NCBI GenBank assembly: GCA_963281255.1
Contig: OY725488.1
Location: forward strand, 6,111,524-6,175,523
Source of the DNA: Aphrocallistes beatrix
Taxonomy: Eukaryota > Porifera > Hexactinellida > Sceptrulophora > Aphrocallistidae
Length of the DNA stretch: 64,000 nucleotides
Reading direction: 5' to 3'
Under the pieces are notes generated by a model. It was not told where the DNA came from. It ran no database searches and saw nothing but the letters and a program-made list of their open reading frames with translations. Both the position numbers and the translations under genes were made by a program. This document shows positions 51,696 to 61,271 of this stretch, piece after piece. Within the stretch, counting starts at the first letter, position 1; each line of letters begins with the position of its first letter.

Positions 51696-51879
51696 TATAT
51701 ATGGTAATGGGTGTTAAATCCAGAACAATAGAAATATATTAGCATTACATGTACAGTGTGAAATGAATAATTAATTTTAAAATCAAGATTGTAAAAAAAT
51801 GTACGTCATAGAAAAAATGTGCAACTGCACAAGATGTTGCGTCAAAAAAATGATAGGGTTGAAAATTTCACTAAATTTG

Positions 51880-52245
51880 TCCATTTGTCAATTTTTGATG
51901 CGTAATGACGTCATAACAGAGTGATGAGTCATCATTTTTTGATGATAGTGTATCATATTTGAGATATATAAATATACACGTTCTATAAAAATTTCAACCT
52001 TCTATCACAAAAAAGGGTCGACATTTTCGTCTGAGTTCAGAACTTAGTGGAGCCATAGCCAAAAGACTTCCACATGCCAAAAAATCAGCTTTCTGTGCCT
52101 CGCAGTTTCTTCAATCAATTCGTTACTATATCTATATCTATATATATATATCCTTAGTATTAAAATTCGATTAATGTATATTTATTTATATACAAGCACG
52201 CTTCGCTTGCTTGCGCTGCGCGGCTTGCGGACACACAGTGTCCGC
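51880..52245 (-). repeat. Dispersed CRE/AP-1 repeat, rearranged
   Basis: The part to about 52125 carries GCGTAATGACGTCATAACAG, GATGAGTCATC and TTCTTCAATCAATTCGTTAC. It is followed by a separate GC-rich tip (52196-52245, CGCTTCGCTTGCTTGCGCTG). Confidence 0.8.
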
Positions 52246-52360
52246 AGAGTCACCCTGGGGTGCCTGGAGTTACTCAATCTAACATATTTTGGGATTTTTT
52301 TTCTTTATATAAATCTTTTAAACAAAGGTCAACGAAAAATTTCTCATATGGATCCGAAAA

Positions 52361-53150
52361 TATAATATTCGAAAGCTACAGCACTAAAAACCCCAGGTCA
52401 ACCGTTGGAAGCTAGTCTCTGGCCTATTTTTGTAATTTGTTTACTTTATGTATCTATTGTAAACAAAAGAAAACAAATAATTTATCATATCGATCTGAAA
52501 ATATGATATTCGAAATCTACACCCCTAAAAACCCCATGTCAACCGTAGGAAGCTAGTCTCTCGCCTATTTTTTTATAATTTGTTTACTTTATGTATCTAT
52601 TGTAAACAAAAGTAAACAAATAATTTATCATATCGATCTGAAAATATGATATTCGAAATCTACACCCCTAAAAAACCCATGTCAACCGTAGGAAGCTAGT
52701 CTCTCGCCTATTTTTTTATAATTTGTTTACTTTATGTATCTATTGTAAACAAAAGTAAACAAATAATTTATCATATCGATCTGAAAATATGATATTCGAA
52801 ATCTACACCCCTGAAAACCCCATGTCAACCGTTGGAAGCTAGTTTCTAGCATACTTTTGAGATTTGTTTACTTTATGTATCTATTGTAAACAAAAGTAAA
52901 TAAATTGATCATCAAATTTACTCGAAAATATGATATTCGAAATCTACACCCCTGAAAACCCCATGTCAACCGTTGAAAGCAAGTTTCTAGCATATTTTTG
53001 AGATTTGTTTACTTTATGTATCTAATGTAAACAAAAGTAAACAAATAATTTATCATATATATCTGAAAATATGATATTCGAAATCTACACCCCTGAAAAC
53101 CCCATGTCACCCGTTGGAAGCTAGTCTCTAGCATTATTTTCAAATTTCAT
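52361..53150 (+). repeat. Tandem array of a ~143-bp unit, about six copies
   Basis: Units start near 52361, 52505, 52649, 52792, 52932 and 53073, each with GATATTCGAAATCTACACCC, CATGTCAACCGTTGGAAGCT, ATTTGTTTACTTTATGTATC and TGTAAACAAAAGTAAACAAA. Three forkhead-type cores (TGTTTAC/GTAAACA) occur per unit. The same unit appears in reverse orientation at 55565-56040. Confidence 0.9.
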
Positions 53151-53521
53151 CAAATGGTGTGAAAATATGTATATACAGGTGTGAAAATATGCAGATAATC
53201 TTTTTTACTGCCAAATACTATAATACATTTAAGATATCAAACATAAGTTGTGGCTTTGAAATATTAATAACAATGACGATCTATTGTAGTGTCGTACAAT
53301 GGTTTCTATTGTGATAGTGTAGTCATATATTTTGTATAGAAAAGGTGTGAAAATTTGTTTTCCATTTTTTTGCAGAGGTGTGAAAATTTCGCTTAGATCT
53401 TCGAACTTAATCCTAGATTCATCATTTGACACCTACATGCCAATTTTCGTATCTCTACGACTTGCCAATTCTTCAATCAATTCGGACAAACAAACAAAAA
53501 AAAAAAATCCTAGCATTTTAA
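53151..53521. other. Spacer after the forkhead-motif array
   Basis: AT-rich with two repeats of GGTGTGAAAAT. It includes a small pair of divergent frames that have no family resemblance. No gene supported. Confidence 0.35.
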
Positions 53522-53638
53522 CCCTAATTTGACGTGGGGTCAAAGGTATAAATAGAAATGACCCCACTTTCATTTTCAATTTCAATTCACTTTCAATTAA
53601 CTTTCACTTTCAATTCAACATTCCTCGTCAAGTTGGGG
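53522..53638. mobile_element. 117-bp piggyBac-like MITE (TTAA target)
   Basis: Flanked by TTAA (53518-53521 and 53639-53642). Ends CCCTAATTTGACG and (reversed) CCCCAACTTGACG. The interior repeats CACTTTCA and TTTCAATT tracts like the 110-bp element at 45679, so the two may be one family. Confidence 0.7.
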
Positions 53639-54178
53639 TTAATATATAAGATATATATATACACATTAATCGAGTTTTAATAGTAAGGATTGAATAACGA
53701 AATTTTGTCTAATTAAATGAGTTGGTACCTAACAACATAATATTGTGCAGATCTTGGAGACCATCGATTAATTATAAGAATTCGTGACCTTTCTAACAAA
53801 TTATGCCTGTTGTAAAACGGATCTAATAGTTTGTTAACAAGATTAATGTTATATGAATGACATTTTTGAGTTTCAATATAACATTGACTACACGTCATCC
53901 TGATTCCTGTGTAAACCTTGCACCTAGTGTTCCTCTAAGTTTTCAGACTAAGAAATAGTCAACAAATTCATCATCTGCAGCTGCAGTTGATGAATTTCGC
54001 TTCCAGACGACGAAAATCAATACTGCAAGCAAGCTAGCCGATAGGTCGCATGCTTAGCAATTTAAACGGCGGACTGATAGAAAAGTTGGTGATTACTCTA
54101 CACTGGACAAGTATTGATGTTTTATTACGAATAATTAAACTATATGAAAGAGGCATAACTGAAAGTTGCAACTGAGGA

Positions 54179-54412
54179 TTAGATTGGTTTTCTTAAACTC
54201 TTCGTGATGCGGCTGACTTTCTGCATTTCATTTGTAGTGACGTAAGGAGTGGTGAGTAGCTGAATGTTCCTCTCGGTTATTTCGTCTCGGTCTCTTCTTC
54301 TTTCTTTGGTACTTTCTGAGATATATTTAAATCTCCTCACCTTTCCAGCCCATTGACGACCTGGTACTCCTCTGCGAGGTCCGTGTCGAAACAGCATCAA
54401 CGTTAACTGCAT
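54179..54412 (-). CDS. Possible small protein, 77 aa
   Basis: A frame from ATG 54412 outside recognisable repeats. Composition is basic with an arginine-rich core (RRGVPGRQWAGKVRRFKYIS, TKERRRDRDEITERN) and a more ordinary end (LLTTPYVTTNEMQKVSRITK). The N-terminus (MQLTLMLFRHGPRRG) could act as a mitochondrial presequence. I recognise no family. It could equally be chance, since this is a single short frame in AT-rich DNA, though it has more GC than its surroundings. Confidence 0.3.
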   Translation of the reverse strand: MQLTLMLFRHGPRRGVPGRQWAGKVRRFKYISESTKERRRDRDEITERNIQLLTTPYVTTNEMQKVSRITKSLRKPI

Positions 54413-54580
54413 TCTAATCCTTGATGGGGGATTTAACTGTATTCGCTAAATGTAATCATTATGAATAAAATTCACACCTTTAGGACATACATAATACTTC
54501 TCCAATTCTGAATTCATGATTAACCGTAGATGAATGACATTTTTTTTAGTGGAGAATTAGAAAAACAATCGACCAACTGT

Positions 54581-54668
54581 ACAACGCGCTTCGCTTGCTT
54601 GCGCTGCGCGGCTGGCGGACACAAAGTGTCCCCCGGAGGCGCACTTTGGGTGCCTAGGCTCACATTCA
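54581..54668 (-). repeat. Dispersed CRE/AP-1 repeat, GC-rich tip only
   Basis: Only the terminal ACGCGCTTCGCTTGCTTGCG and GGACACAAAGTGTCCCCCGG part is present. Confidence 0.75.
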
Positions 54669-54866
54669 TTCAATTCGTTACATTGTAGCATTTTATCTCT
54701 GTTTATGAGAAGAAACATAATCACTATAATAACACAATAATGAATGATTAGAGTTGCTTGCAAGATTGAGTAATGTCTATCCACTCATCGATGCAGTAGT
54801 AATTACCACAAGTCTGTACAATACGGTACATTTGTTAAAGCTACTTGTACTTTTGTATGGAGAACA

Positions 54867-55563
54867 CGACATGTCGCAAAACACGACATGTCGCAAAACG
54901 CGACATGTCGCAAAACACGACATGTCGCAAAACACGACATGTCGTAAAACGCGACATGTCGCAAAACACGACATGTCGCAAAACGCGACATGTCGCAAAA
55001 CACGACATGTCGCAAAACACGACATGTCGTAAAACGCGACATGTCGCAAAACACGACATGTCGCAAAACGCGACATGTCGCAAAACACGACATGTCGTAA
55101 AACGCGACATGTCGCAAAACACGACATGTCGTAAAACGCGACATGTCGCAAAACGCGACATGTCGCAAAACACGACATGTCGTAAAACGCGACATGTCGC
55201 AAAACACGACATGTCGCAAAACGCGACATGTCGCAAAACACGACATGTCGTAAAACGCGACATGTCGCAAAACACGACATGTCGCAAAACGTGACATGTC
55301 GCAAAACACGACATGTCGTAAAACGCGACATGTCGCAAAACACGACATGTCGCAAAACACGACATGTCGCAAAACACGACATGTCGTAAAACGCGACATG
55401 TCGCAAAACACGACATGTCGTAAAACGCGACATGTCGCAAAACACGACATGTCGCAAAACACGACATGTCGCAAAACACGACATGTCGCAAAACGCGACA
55501 TGTCGCAAAACACGACATGTCGTAAAACGCGACATGTCGCAAAACACGACATGTCGCAAAAAA
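54867..55563. repeat. Satellite: 41 copies of a 17-bp palindromic unit
   Basis: The unit is CGACATGTCG plus a 7-bp spacer (CAAAACA, CAAAACG or TAAAACG). First and last palindromes start at 54867 and 55547, exactly 40 periods apart, with no phase slip. Variants are patterned: TAAAAC is always followed by G. Because no unit contains a stop in most frames, the array yields long false open frames on both strands. Confidence 0.97.
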
Positions 55564-55564
55564 T

Positions 55565-56040
55565 ACTCCAGAGACTAGCTTCCAATGGTTGACATGGGGT
55601 ATTTACGGGTGTAGATTTCGAATATCATATTTTCACATCGATATGATAAATTATTTGTTTACTTTTACTTACAATACATACATAAAGTAAACAAATTACA
55701 AAAATACGCTAGAGACTAGCTTCCAACGGTTGATATGGGTTTTTTAGTGGTGTTGACTTCGAATATCACATTTTCAGATCGATATGATAAATTATTTGTT
55801 TACTTTTGTTTACAATACATATATAAAGTAAACAAATTACAAAAATAGGCTAGAGACTAGCTTCCAACGGTTGATATGGGGTTTTTACGGGTGTAGATTT
55901 CGAATATCATATTTTCACATCGATATGATAAATTATTTGTTTACTTTTACTTACAATACATACATAAAGTAAACAAATTGCAAAAATAGGCTAGAGACTA
56001 GCTTCCAACGGTTGACATTACGCGTGTAGAATTCGAATAA
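55565..56040 (-). repeat. Reverse-oriented array of the ~143-bp unit, three to four copies
   Basis: Reverse complements of the 52361-53150 units: GAGACTAGCTTCCAACGGTT, TTCGAATATCATATTTTCA, AAATTATTTGTTTACTTTTA and CATAAAGTAAACAAATTAC repeat. It directly abuts the 17-bp satellite. Together with the left array it forms a large inverted pair about 3.7 kb across. Confidence 0.9.
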
Positions 56041-56234
56041 TTAATTTCCCTCATGAAATTCCATTATAGATCAATATATATACGTGCATAACATTCAATT
56101 GTGACTGCAAATAGATTTATTAATATTGCAATTCAAAGAAAAGAACATTCAGAGTATAGGGATAAAAAATTGATTCCAACCTGATTACAAAACAAGTAAC
56201 ATTTAATTAAGTTTCATGCATGTAATACTACAGG

Positions 56235-56655
56235 TACAAGCGCGCTTCGCTTGCTTGCGCTGCGGTGCTGACGGGCACTTTGTGTCCGCCGGAGGTGCCC
56301 TTTGAGCGCATGTGGTCACCATTATTTAGTTATAAGGGAGATAACATCCCTAAATACGCCTGTCCTACTGTTATAATCGATATCAGAAGAAAATTCACTA
56401 GATTTGTCGATTGTAAAAATTTTGATGTGTAATCATTTTTTGATGCTAGTTCCATCATATGTGAGGGATATTAATAATATCAATATTCTTTTAAAATTTC
56501 AGCCTTCTTTCGCATAAAATGGCTGTTATAGTAGAAAAAACTGAAATTTTAATTATAAAAAAGGTGACAATAGCGTCATAATTCCATGATGAGTCAACAT
56601 TTTGTTTGAACTCAGAACTTTCTGTGCCTGGCAGTTTCTTCATTCAATTCGTTAC
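56235..56655 (-). repeat. Dispersed CRE/AP-1 repeat
   Basis: From the GC-rich tip AAGCGCGCTTCGCTTGCTTG to TTCTTCATTCAATTCGTTAC. The regulatory-like sites are partly decayed (a deletion removes one CRE). Confidence 0.85.
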
Positions 56656-56938
56656 GTGAAAATGAAAATTAGTACAGTCTATTCAATTAAAAGGAACTTC
56701 AAGCTTCCACTCCTGTAATGTTCTGCTAAAAGCTATTAGTATTTGATCAAAATTACTCTCGCTATTAAGCGAACTTTCTATTACTAGTATAGTATCAGCA
56801 GGTTCAGCAAACCCTCTAGGAGATCAACCCCACCAACACAGATTCAAGCTGTCTTAAAATCAAATAATTAAAACTACGTTTATCCGTGTATAATAAGACT
56901 GTAATTATCCAAAATAGCACCGAGTGGGGATTAACTTA
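56656..56938. other. Spacer
   Basis: AT-rich, no feature seen. Confidence 0.3.
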
Positions 56939-57253
56939 CCGTATTGCTTCGAATAAGCGCCCGGGCGCTTATTTATTTCGTTCACCCTTTAGACCCGGCG
57001 CTTATTCAAACCGGTGCTTATTCAAGCCCCGGCGCTTATTTTTTTCATTCTCTATTTTGACCCGGCGCTCTTTTTTTTGTTTATTACATTGACTGGCACT
57101 TTTATTTTTGCCACAACTGAGATGTTAGTTCTATTAAAAAAGGTTAATGTAATGTTTCAAAAAGCACTTGTATCTATGCCACTACTGAGAATACTAGTTT
57201 GATATGATGTTCAGAGAACTAAAATGCCCCGGCGCTTATTCAGGGAAATACGG
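56939..57253. mobile_element. 315-bp pogo/Tc1-type MITE, TA-flanked
   Basis: Ends CCGTATTGCTTCGAATAAGC and the inverse of GCTTATTCAGGGAAATACGG, flanked by TA. The GGCGCTTATT word recurs about six times, mainly near the ends. Confidence 0.8.
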
Positions 57254-57479
57254 TATATGTATATCATAAAATTAGCAGTATTATAGGTAAAAAGCATGCA
57301 AATATACAAGCAAATATCAGTCACTGCTCAGATTGCTCATACGTACAAGTAATACGTACATGGGAATGGAATGATAAAATCAATACAGAACATTAAGTTT
57401 CAATAGTAGGAACACATTATGATAATCCATAGGTCTCTTTCTGAAAATAGCCTTCAAGAATGAAATCAGGAGGCAAGAA

Positions 57480-58154
57480 TTACTCAATTTTAGGGGTGAC
57501 TTGAACTGTTTTTTTCAGAATTTTAAGGGCGAGATAGATGCCTGCTAGCCAGTCCATTGACTGCTTCTTGTTCTCCACTTCAGGAGCGGAAACGCTCAGA
57601 GTTAATTTCTTCTCTCCCGACTCAGTGACAGCTTTGAAACCGATGCAGAATACGACGGATTTCCCACTGATTGGGTCGTTAGTCGTGCGGCAAAACACGT
57701 CACTTACTGTACCAATGGAGACAAGTTTCTTATCGTACTCAATTGCACCCGTGTTCATGTCGAAAAAACACTTCGAAACGTGTCCGAAAGGGTGCCCATC
57801 CTCCTCAACCATAAGCAATACCCCCTGAGCGAATAAAGCTGTCTTCTTTTGCAAACTAATGTCATCTTGTGAAAACTCCAAACAATTCTTGCACACCAAC
57901 TGTGGGTCAATGAACCCCATACGCCACAGCTCTATCTTAGAGTTGCAACAGTTCCCACAGAGAAGTTTCCCACATCTACGACAGTGGTGTCTTCTCACGA
58001 AGAAGGAGAACCTCCCTTTGCATATCTCGCACGCTTGGAACTTAACATCATCCGTCCACTCAGGTTCTTGTAGGTCGAACACCCCGCTCTCCTCCACGCG
58101 AACCATCTTCCAGCCGTGTTTAGTCAGCTTCAGCGTTTGATCTGTCTCAGCCAT
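57480..58154 (-). CDS. ZFYVE21: Zinc finger FYVE domain-containing protein 21
   Basis: 224 aa from ATG 58154, single exon, close to the family's usual ~234 aa. The FYVE finger spans about residues 30-95, with the WxxD motif (W33-D36), the basic RRHHCRRCG signature (54-62) that binds phosphatidylinositol 3-phosphate, and the cysteine pairs C42/C45, C58/C61, C66/C69 and C88/C91. The C-terminal half (about 105-220; LFAQGVLLMVEEDG, IGTVSDVFCR, MDWLAGIYLALKIL) matches the PH-like domain specific to ZFYVE21. The protein acts at focal adhesions and endosomes. It follows KLHDC2 on the same strand, 199 bp downstream. Confidence 0.95.
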   Translation of the reverse strand: MAETDQTLKLTKHGWKMVRVEESGVFDLQEPEWTDDVKFQACEICKGRFSFFVRRHHCRRCGKLLCGNCCNSKIELWRMGFIDPQLVCKNCLEFSQDDISLQKKTALFAQGVLLMVEEDGHPFGHVSKCFFDMNTGAIEYDKKLVSIGTVSDVFCRTTNDPISGKSVVFCIGFKAVTESGEKKLTLSVSAPEVENKKQSMDWLAGIYLALKILKKTVQVTPKIE

Positions 58155-58353
58155 TATAACTAGAACTACAATTCAGATGAACTCTAATGGTATCAGAAAT
58201 CAAGGGTCAGATTTGAATTAACTTTTGGAAAAAGTAAATTTAATACTACTAAAAATAATACTTCTAATATATACAGATTCGTGCAGGGCGTAGCATGAGC
58301 AAGAGGAAGTGCGAATAACTTAATAATTACAACGAATATATAATTAATCGATT

Positions 58354-59520
58354 TCATGAAATCAGTTCGAGATAATTCGCATAGAGGTTTGGCGGCAATG
58401 TCTTCCTCACTCTACATAGTTCTATCTTCCCATTCTTCAGCAGCTGGTGCAACCGCTTCAAACAAATCAGCGTCAGAGATAGAGCATCAAATTCCAATAC
58501 CAAGCAATCGTCGTTAATTATATTTTTATACGGCACGTCCATCAGCTGGAACATGTCCATCTTCCTCCCGGAAATCACGATCACGCTGCTCCCCTCCAGC
58601 CCGGGATGGCCTCGGCACGCGATCCTCGGAGTGAGCGGGTGCTCTGTGATAAGTTCGGACCAGATACAGGTGTTGATGTCAAACAGCCACATGTCTGAGA
58701 GGGCTTTGCTACCTTGGTTAATCCCGCCGTGTACGAATATGTTGTGATCCCCCGCCTGGCAGCAGGCCAGCCAGGAGCGTCCCTCTGGTACCGGACATTT
58801 TCCGGACGGCTTAATTTCCCCGCTCCACTCCTCTTCACGCATATCCAGCATGTGCACCTCGCTGCACCTCCTCTCCACCCGCCTCCCGCACACGAAGTAG
58901 ACCCGGTGTCCGAACTGAACCAAGCCGTACGCAGCTCTCCCGCACGGCGCCTCTCCCTTCAAGCTCGGGGATGACCAGCTCTTCAGCGCCGTGTCGTACG
59001 CTACCAGTTCGTTATTCCATCCATACAGACTGTAAGCTGGATCACGATCAGTGCTGTACAGGCTCTTCTCTCCAATGGGCAGCATCGATACAGGCCCGTA
59101 ACCACCGAAGAAGTATATACTGTCTCCGTACGTCCAGGCTTCAAGCTTGTCTCTTTTGGAGATGGGAGGATTCTCAAGAAGGTTAAATTCATAATTATTC
59201 AGGTCAAGTGATCGCAAGTCACAGGTCCGGAATAGACCAGAGTCAAAACCGCAGAACATGTATGCCTGATCTTGGAGGGGGACCATCAGACTGTAGACCC
59301 GAGCGTTCGGGAGAGCACCGTTGTGTTTTATTTCATGTTGTGTCCAGGTCTTCGTGAAAAGATTCAATTCGTAAATCAAATCAGCTTCCAGAAACACTTC
59401 CTGCACATTATCCTCCCAGCAGCCACCATATACGTATATCTTATGCTTGTATCTGAAGGAGGAATAGCCGTAGCACATGGAGGGGGAGCCAGGAGTGAGA
59501 GGGTAGCACTTCACGCTCAT
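58354..59520 (-). CDS. KLHDC2: Kelch-domain CRL2 substrate receptor, KLHDC2 type
   Basis: 388 aa from ATG 59520, single exon. A six-bladed kelch propeller fills about residues 15-330 (IYVYGGCWEDN, AYMFCGFDSG, IYFFGGYGPV, VYFVCGRRVERRCSEVHML, IFVHGGINQG, IVISGRKMD). The C-terminal helical region (NDDCLVLEFDALSLTLICLKRLHQLL...LPPNLYANYLELIS) aligns with the KLHDC2 cullin-2/elongin-binding tail. Residues of the C-degron pocket known in human KLHDC2 (W191, R236, R241, S269) have counterparts here: W168 in GWNN, R213 and R218 with the same 5-residue spacing, and S249 in GRSW. It should therefore recognise proteins ending in Gly-Gly. KLHDC1 is an alternative name for the single invertebrate gene. 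Confidence 0.88.
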   Translation of the reverse strand: MSVKCYPLTPGSPSMCYGYSSFRYKHKIYVYGGCWEDNVQEVFLEADLIYELNLFTKTWTQHEIKHNGALPNARVYSLMVPLQDQAYMFCGFDSGLFRTCDLRSLDLNNYEFNLLENPPISKRDKLEAWTYGDSIYFFGGYGPVSMLPIGEKSLYSTDRDPAYSLYGWNNELVAYDTALKSWSSPSLKGEAPCGRAAYGLVQFGHRVYFVCGRRVERRCSEVHMLDMREEEWSGEIKPSGKCPVPEGRSWLACCQAGDHNIFVHGGINQGSKALSDMWLFDINTCIWSELITEHPLTPRIACRGHPGLEGSSVIVISGRKMDMFQLMDVPYKNIINDDCLVLEFDALSLTLICLKRLHQLLKNGKIELCRVRKTLPPNLYANYLELIS

Positions 59521-59654
59521 TCTAATTCCACCTTGATTCGACTAATAAATAGGATTATCATTATATTTCGCATATTTCTACTATTAAACGTACAACTGGA
59601 AATTAAAACAGGCAGCTCTTTTAATCCATTGAATTTTCAGTATATAACTTTAGA

Positions 59655-60461
59655 TTATCTGAGTCTCGGAGCCAAATGTCCGCGTAGGTATATATTATCG
59701 TAGAGGTGTCCCAGGTAGTCGTCCGGCAGGGCATACCCTCTCCTCGTATTACGTATGAACTCCCTCTTGGACATCTTGTTCTTGACCTGCGGGCTGTTGA
59801 GGTCCACTGAGAGGAGGAAGAGCGAGTAACAGATGTAGCACAGCTCATCCCTCGTTAGCGCTTCCTCTGGATTGCAGTGCAAGTAATGCCCACAGAACTT
59901 GGAAATGAGTTCATCTGCCTGTCTTGTCAGACTCTCAGGGGGAGGGATGTGGAGGAAGAAAGTGCGGATAGCGTCTGGGAGGAATACCCCATGGAAATCC
60001 AGATTTTGGATGAGCAATTCGAGTATGAGAGGACAATCCTTGAGGTATCGCCGCAGAGGGGGGAAAGGGAGGGAGTTCGTGTGGAAAATAAAGAGAGAAA
60101 TGTCCTCTGTTGAATCCCAGATGACATTCTGCTCGATCAGGTAGCTCATGCCCTCTCCTATGTCAGTCCGGCAGGAGAGAGTGGCTGTGTCCAGCACGAG
60201 GTAGAGCTGCTTGTAACTCTTAAAGTTGGGAGATAGAGCTCGCTGGTATTGGCGCGTGTAGCCCCAACGCCGGCGACACAGGCTGAGCCATAGCATGTTG
60301 TCGTCCGCCAGCCTCTGCCACATTTCGTTGACACAAGAGGCCAGGCAGAGATCAGTAGCGTCCAGGTGTGAGAGGACCTGCACCGCCAGCTCTGGGGGCA
60401 AGAGGGAGAGGTCTGGGAAGGGGTTACTCTTGCTCAAGTTTCGCGCGTGTGTCTGTCCCAT
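59655..60461 (-). CDS. FBXO8: F-box/Sec7 protein FBXO8
   Basis: 268 aa. The longest frame starts with GTG at 60467; the first ATG (60461) gives MGQTHARN, which restores the N-terminal MGQ also found in human FBXO8 and leaves Gly2 available for myristoylation. The F-box spans about residues 18-62 (LLPPELAVQVLSHLDATDLCLASC...WQRLADDNMLW). The Sec7-related domain spans about 115-260 (FHGVFLPDAIRTFFLHI, LCYICYSLFLLSVDLNSPQV, KNKMSKREFIRNTRR, FLGHLYDNIYL-type ending DYLGHLYDNIYLRGH). FBXO8 is an SCF substrate receptor reported to act on ARF6. Shorter at the N-terminus than human (319 aa). Lies 134 bp upstream of KLHDC2 on the same strand. Confidence 0.95.
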   Translation of the reverse strand: MGQTHARNLSKSNPFPDLSLLPPELAVQVLSHLDATDLCLASCVNEMWQRLADDNMLWLSLCRRRWGYTRQYQRALSPNFKSYKQLYLVLDTATLSCRTDIGEGMSYLIEQNVIWDSTEDISLFIFHTNSLPFPPLRRYLKDCPLILELLIQNLDFHGVFLPDAIRTFFLHIPPPESLTRQADELISKFCGHYLHCNPEEALTRDELCYICYSLFLLSVDLNSPQVKNKMSKREFIRNTRRGYALPDDYLGHLYDNIYLRGHLAPRLR

Positions 60462-60644
60462 CCTCACTTTTTCTCGACGTCTTTTTTCTTTATTTATATA
60501 GAACTAGTGGGCCATTATGTCGTAGACATATTTACATAATGAGAATAAATACAAGTTGGACATAATAACATAAAAGTGTAAATCAATTATAATTGAGGTG
60601 AAGTTAATTTTTTCTTTTCTAATATTATCATATTCTCTTATAAT

Positions 60645-61208
60645 AAAAAGTCGAGAGAGCATGCTCGTTAAGTCGAGAGAGCATGCTCGTTAGGTCGAGA
60701 GAGCATGCTCGTTATATACTCCATTGGGGTAAGCAGAACTTTCGCCCCTGGAATTTTTGTATCATTAGAGACCAAAATAAACGGGCACTAATATGTAAGG
60801 AACGGAAATTGAGGCTTTTGGAGTGGAGTATGTTTGAAAAAAAGGGTGAAAATGAGGCATTTTAATTGAGAAATCATTAGGTGCGAAAAGGGCATTTCAG
60901 GGGACGAAAGTTCCGCCATTCCTCCATTGGTTACCAGCATCATACCTACTTATAATAGTAGGAAGTTATTACGTAGTATATGAAACTTCTCGAACTAATT
61001 TAAACCAATTTTACATCAGGATTTTTATAGGTGATACTCCGTACGGGAAGTACAGTATCTAGGGCGCATGTAGTAGATTCAAATCAGTAAATACTTGTAC
61101 CTTTTTTGAACATAAAGAAGGTATAAATGTAAGGAGCATGCTCTCTCGACCTAATGAGCATGCTCTCTGGACTTAACGAGCATGCTCTCTCGACTTTTCA
61201 ATACCTCC
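60645..61208. mobile_element. Non-autonomous element of the arrayed-terminus family
   Basis: The left end is AAAAAGTCGAGAGAGCATGC with three units of GTCGAGAGAGCATGCTCGTT. The right end has three units in inverse orientation (GAGCATGCTCTCTCGAC), finishing ACTTTTCAATACCTCC exactly like the right end of the hAT-like element at 32577. The interior includes the repeat shared with 15103-15285. About 560 bp, no coding capacity. It lies between FBXO8 and NGDN. Confidence 0.8.
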
Positions 61209-61271
61209 ATATTCTATAGTGGTATACGGCTTTAGATAATTATTATTCTAATACTGCTCAGAATCAGTGAA

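Noticed and set aside
54867..55563. CRISPR array
   Set aside because: Units are directly adjacent with no unique spacers, there are no cas genes, and the DNA is animal nuclear. The 22-bp array at 32259 is rejected for the same reason.
54777..55592. Long overlapping open frames (up to 260 aa) on both strands
   Set aside because: They are translations of the 17-bp satellite. A 17-bp unit without stops is open in several frames at once; no start context or family resemblance.
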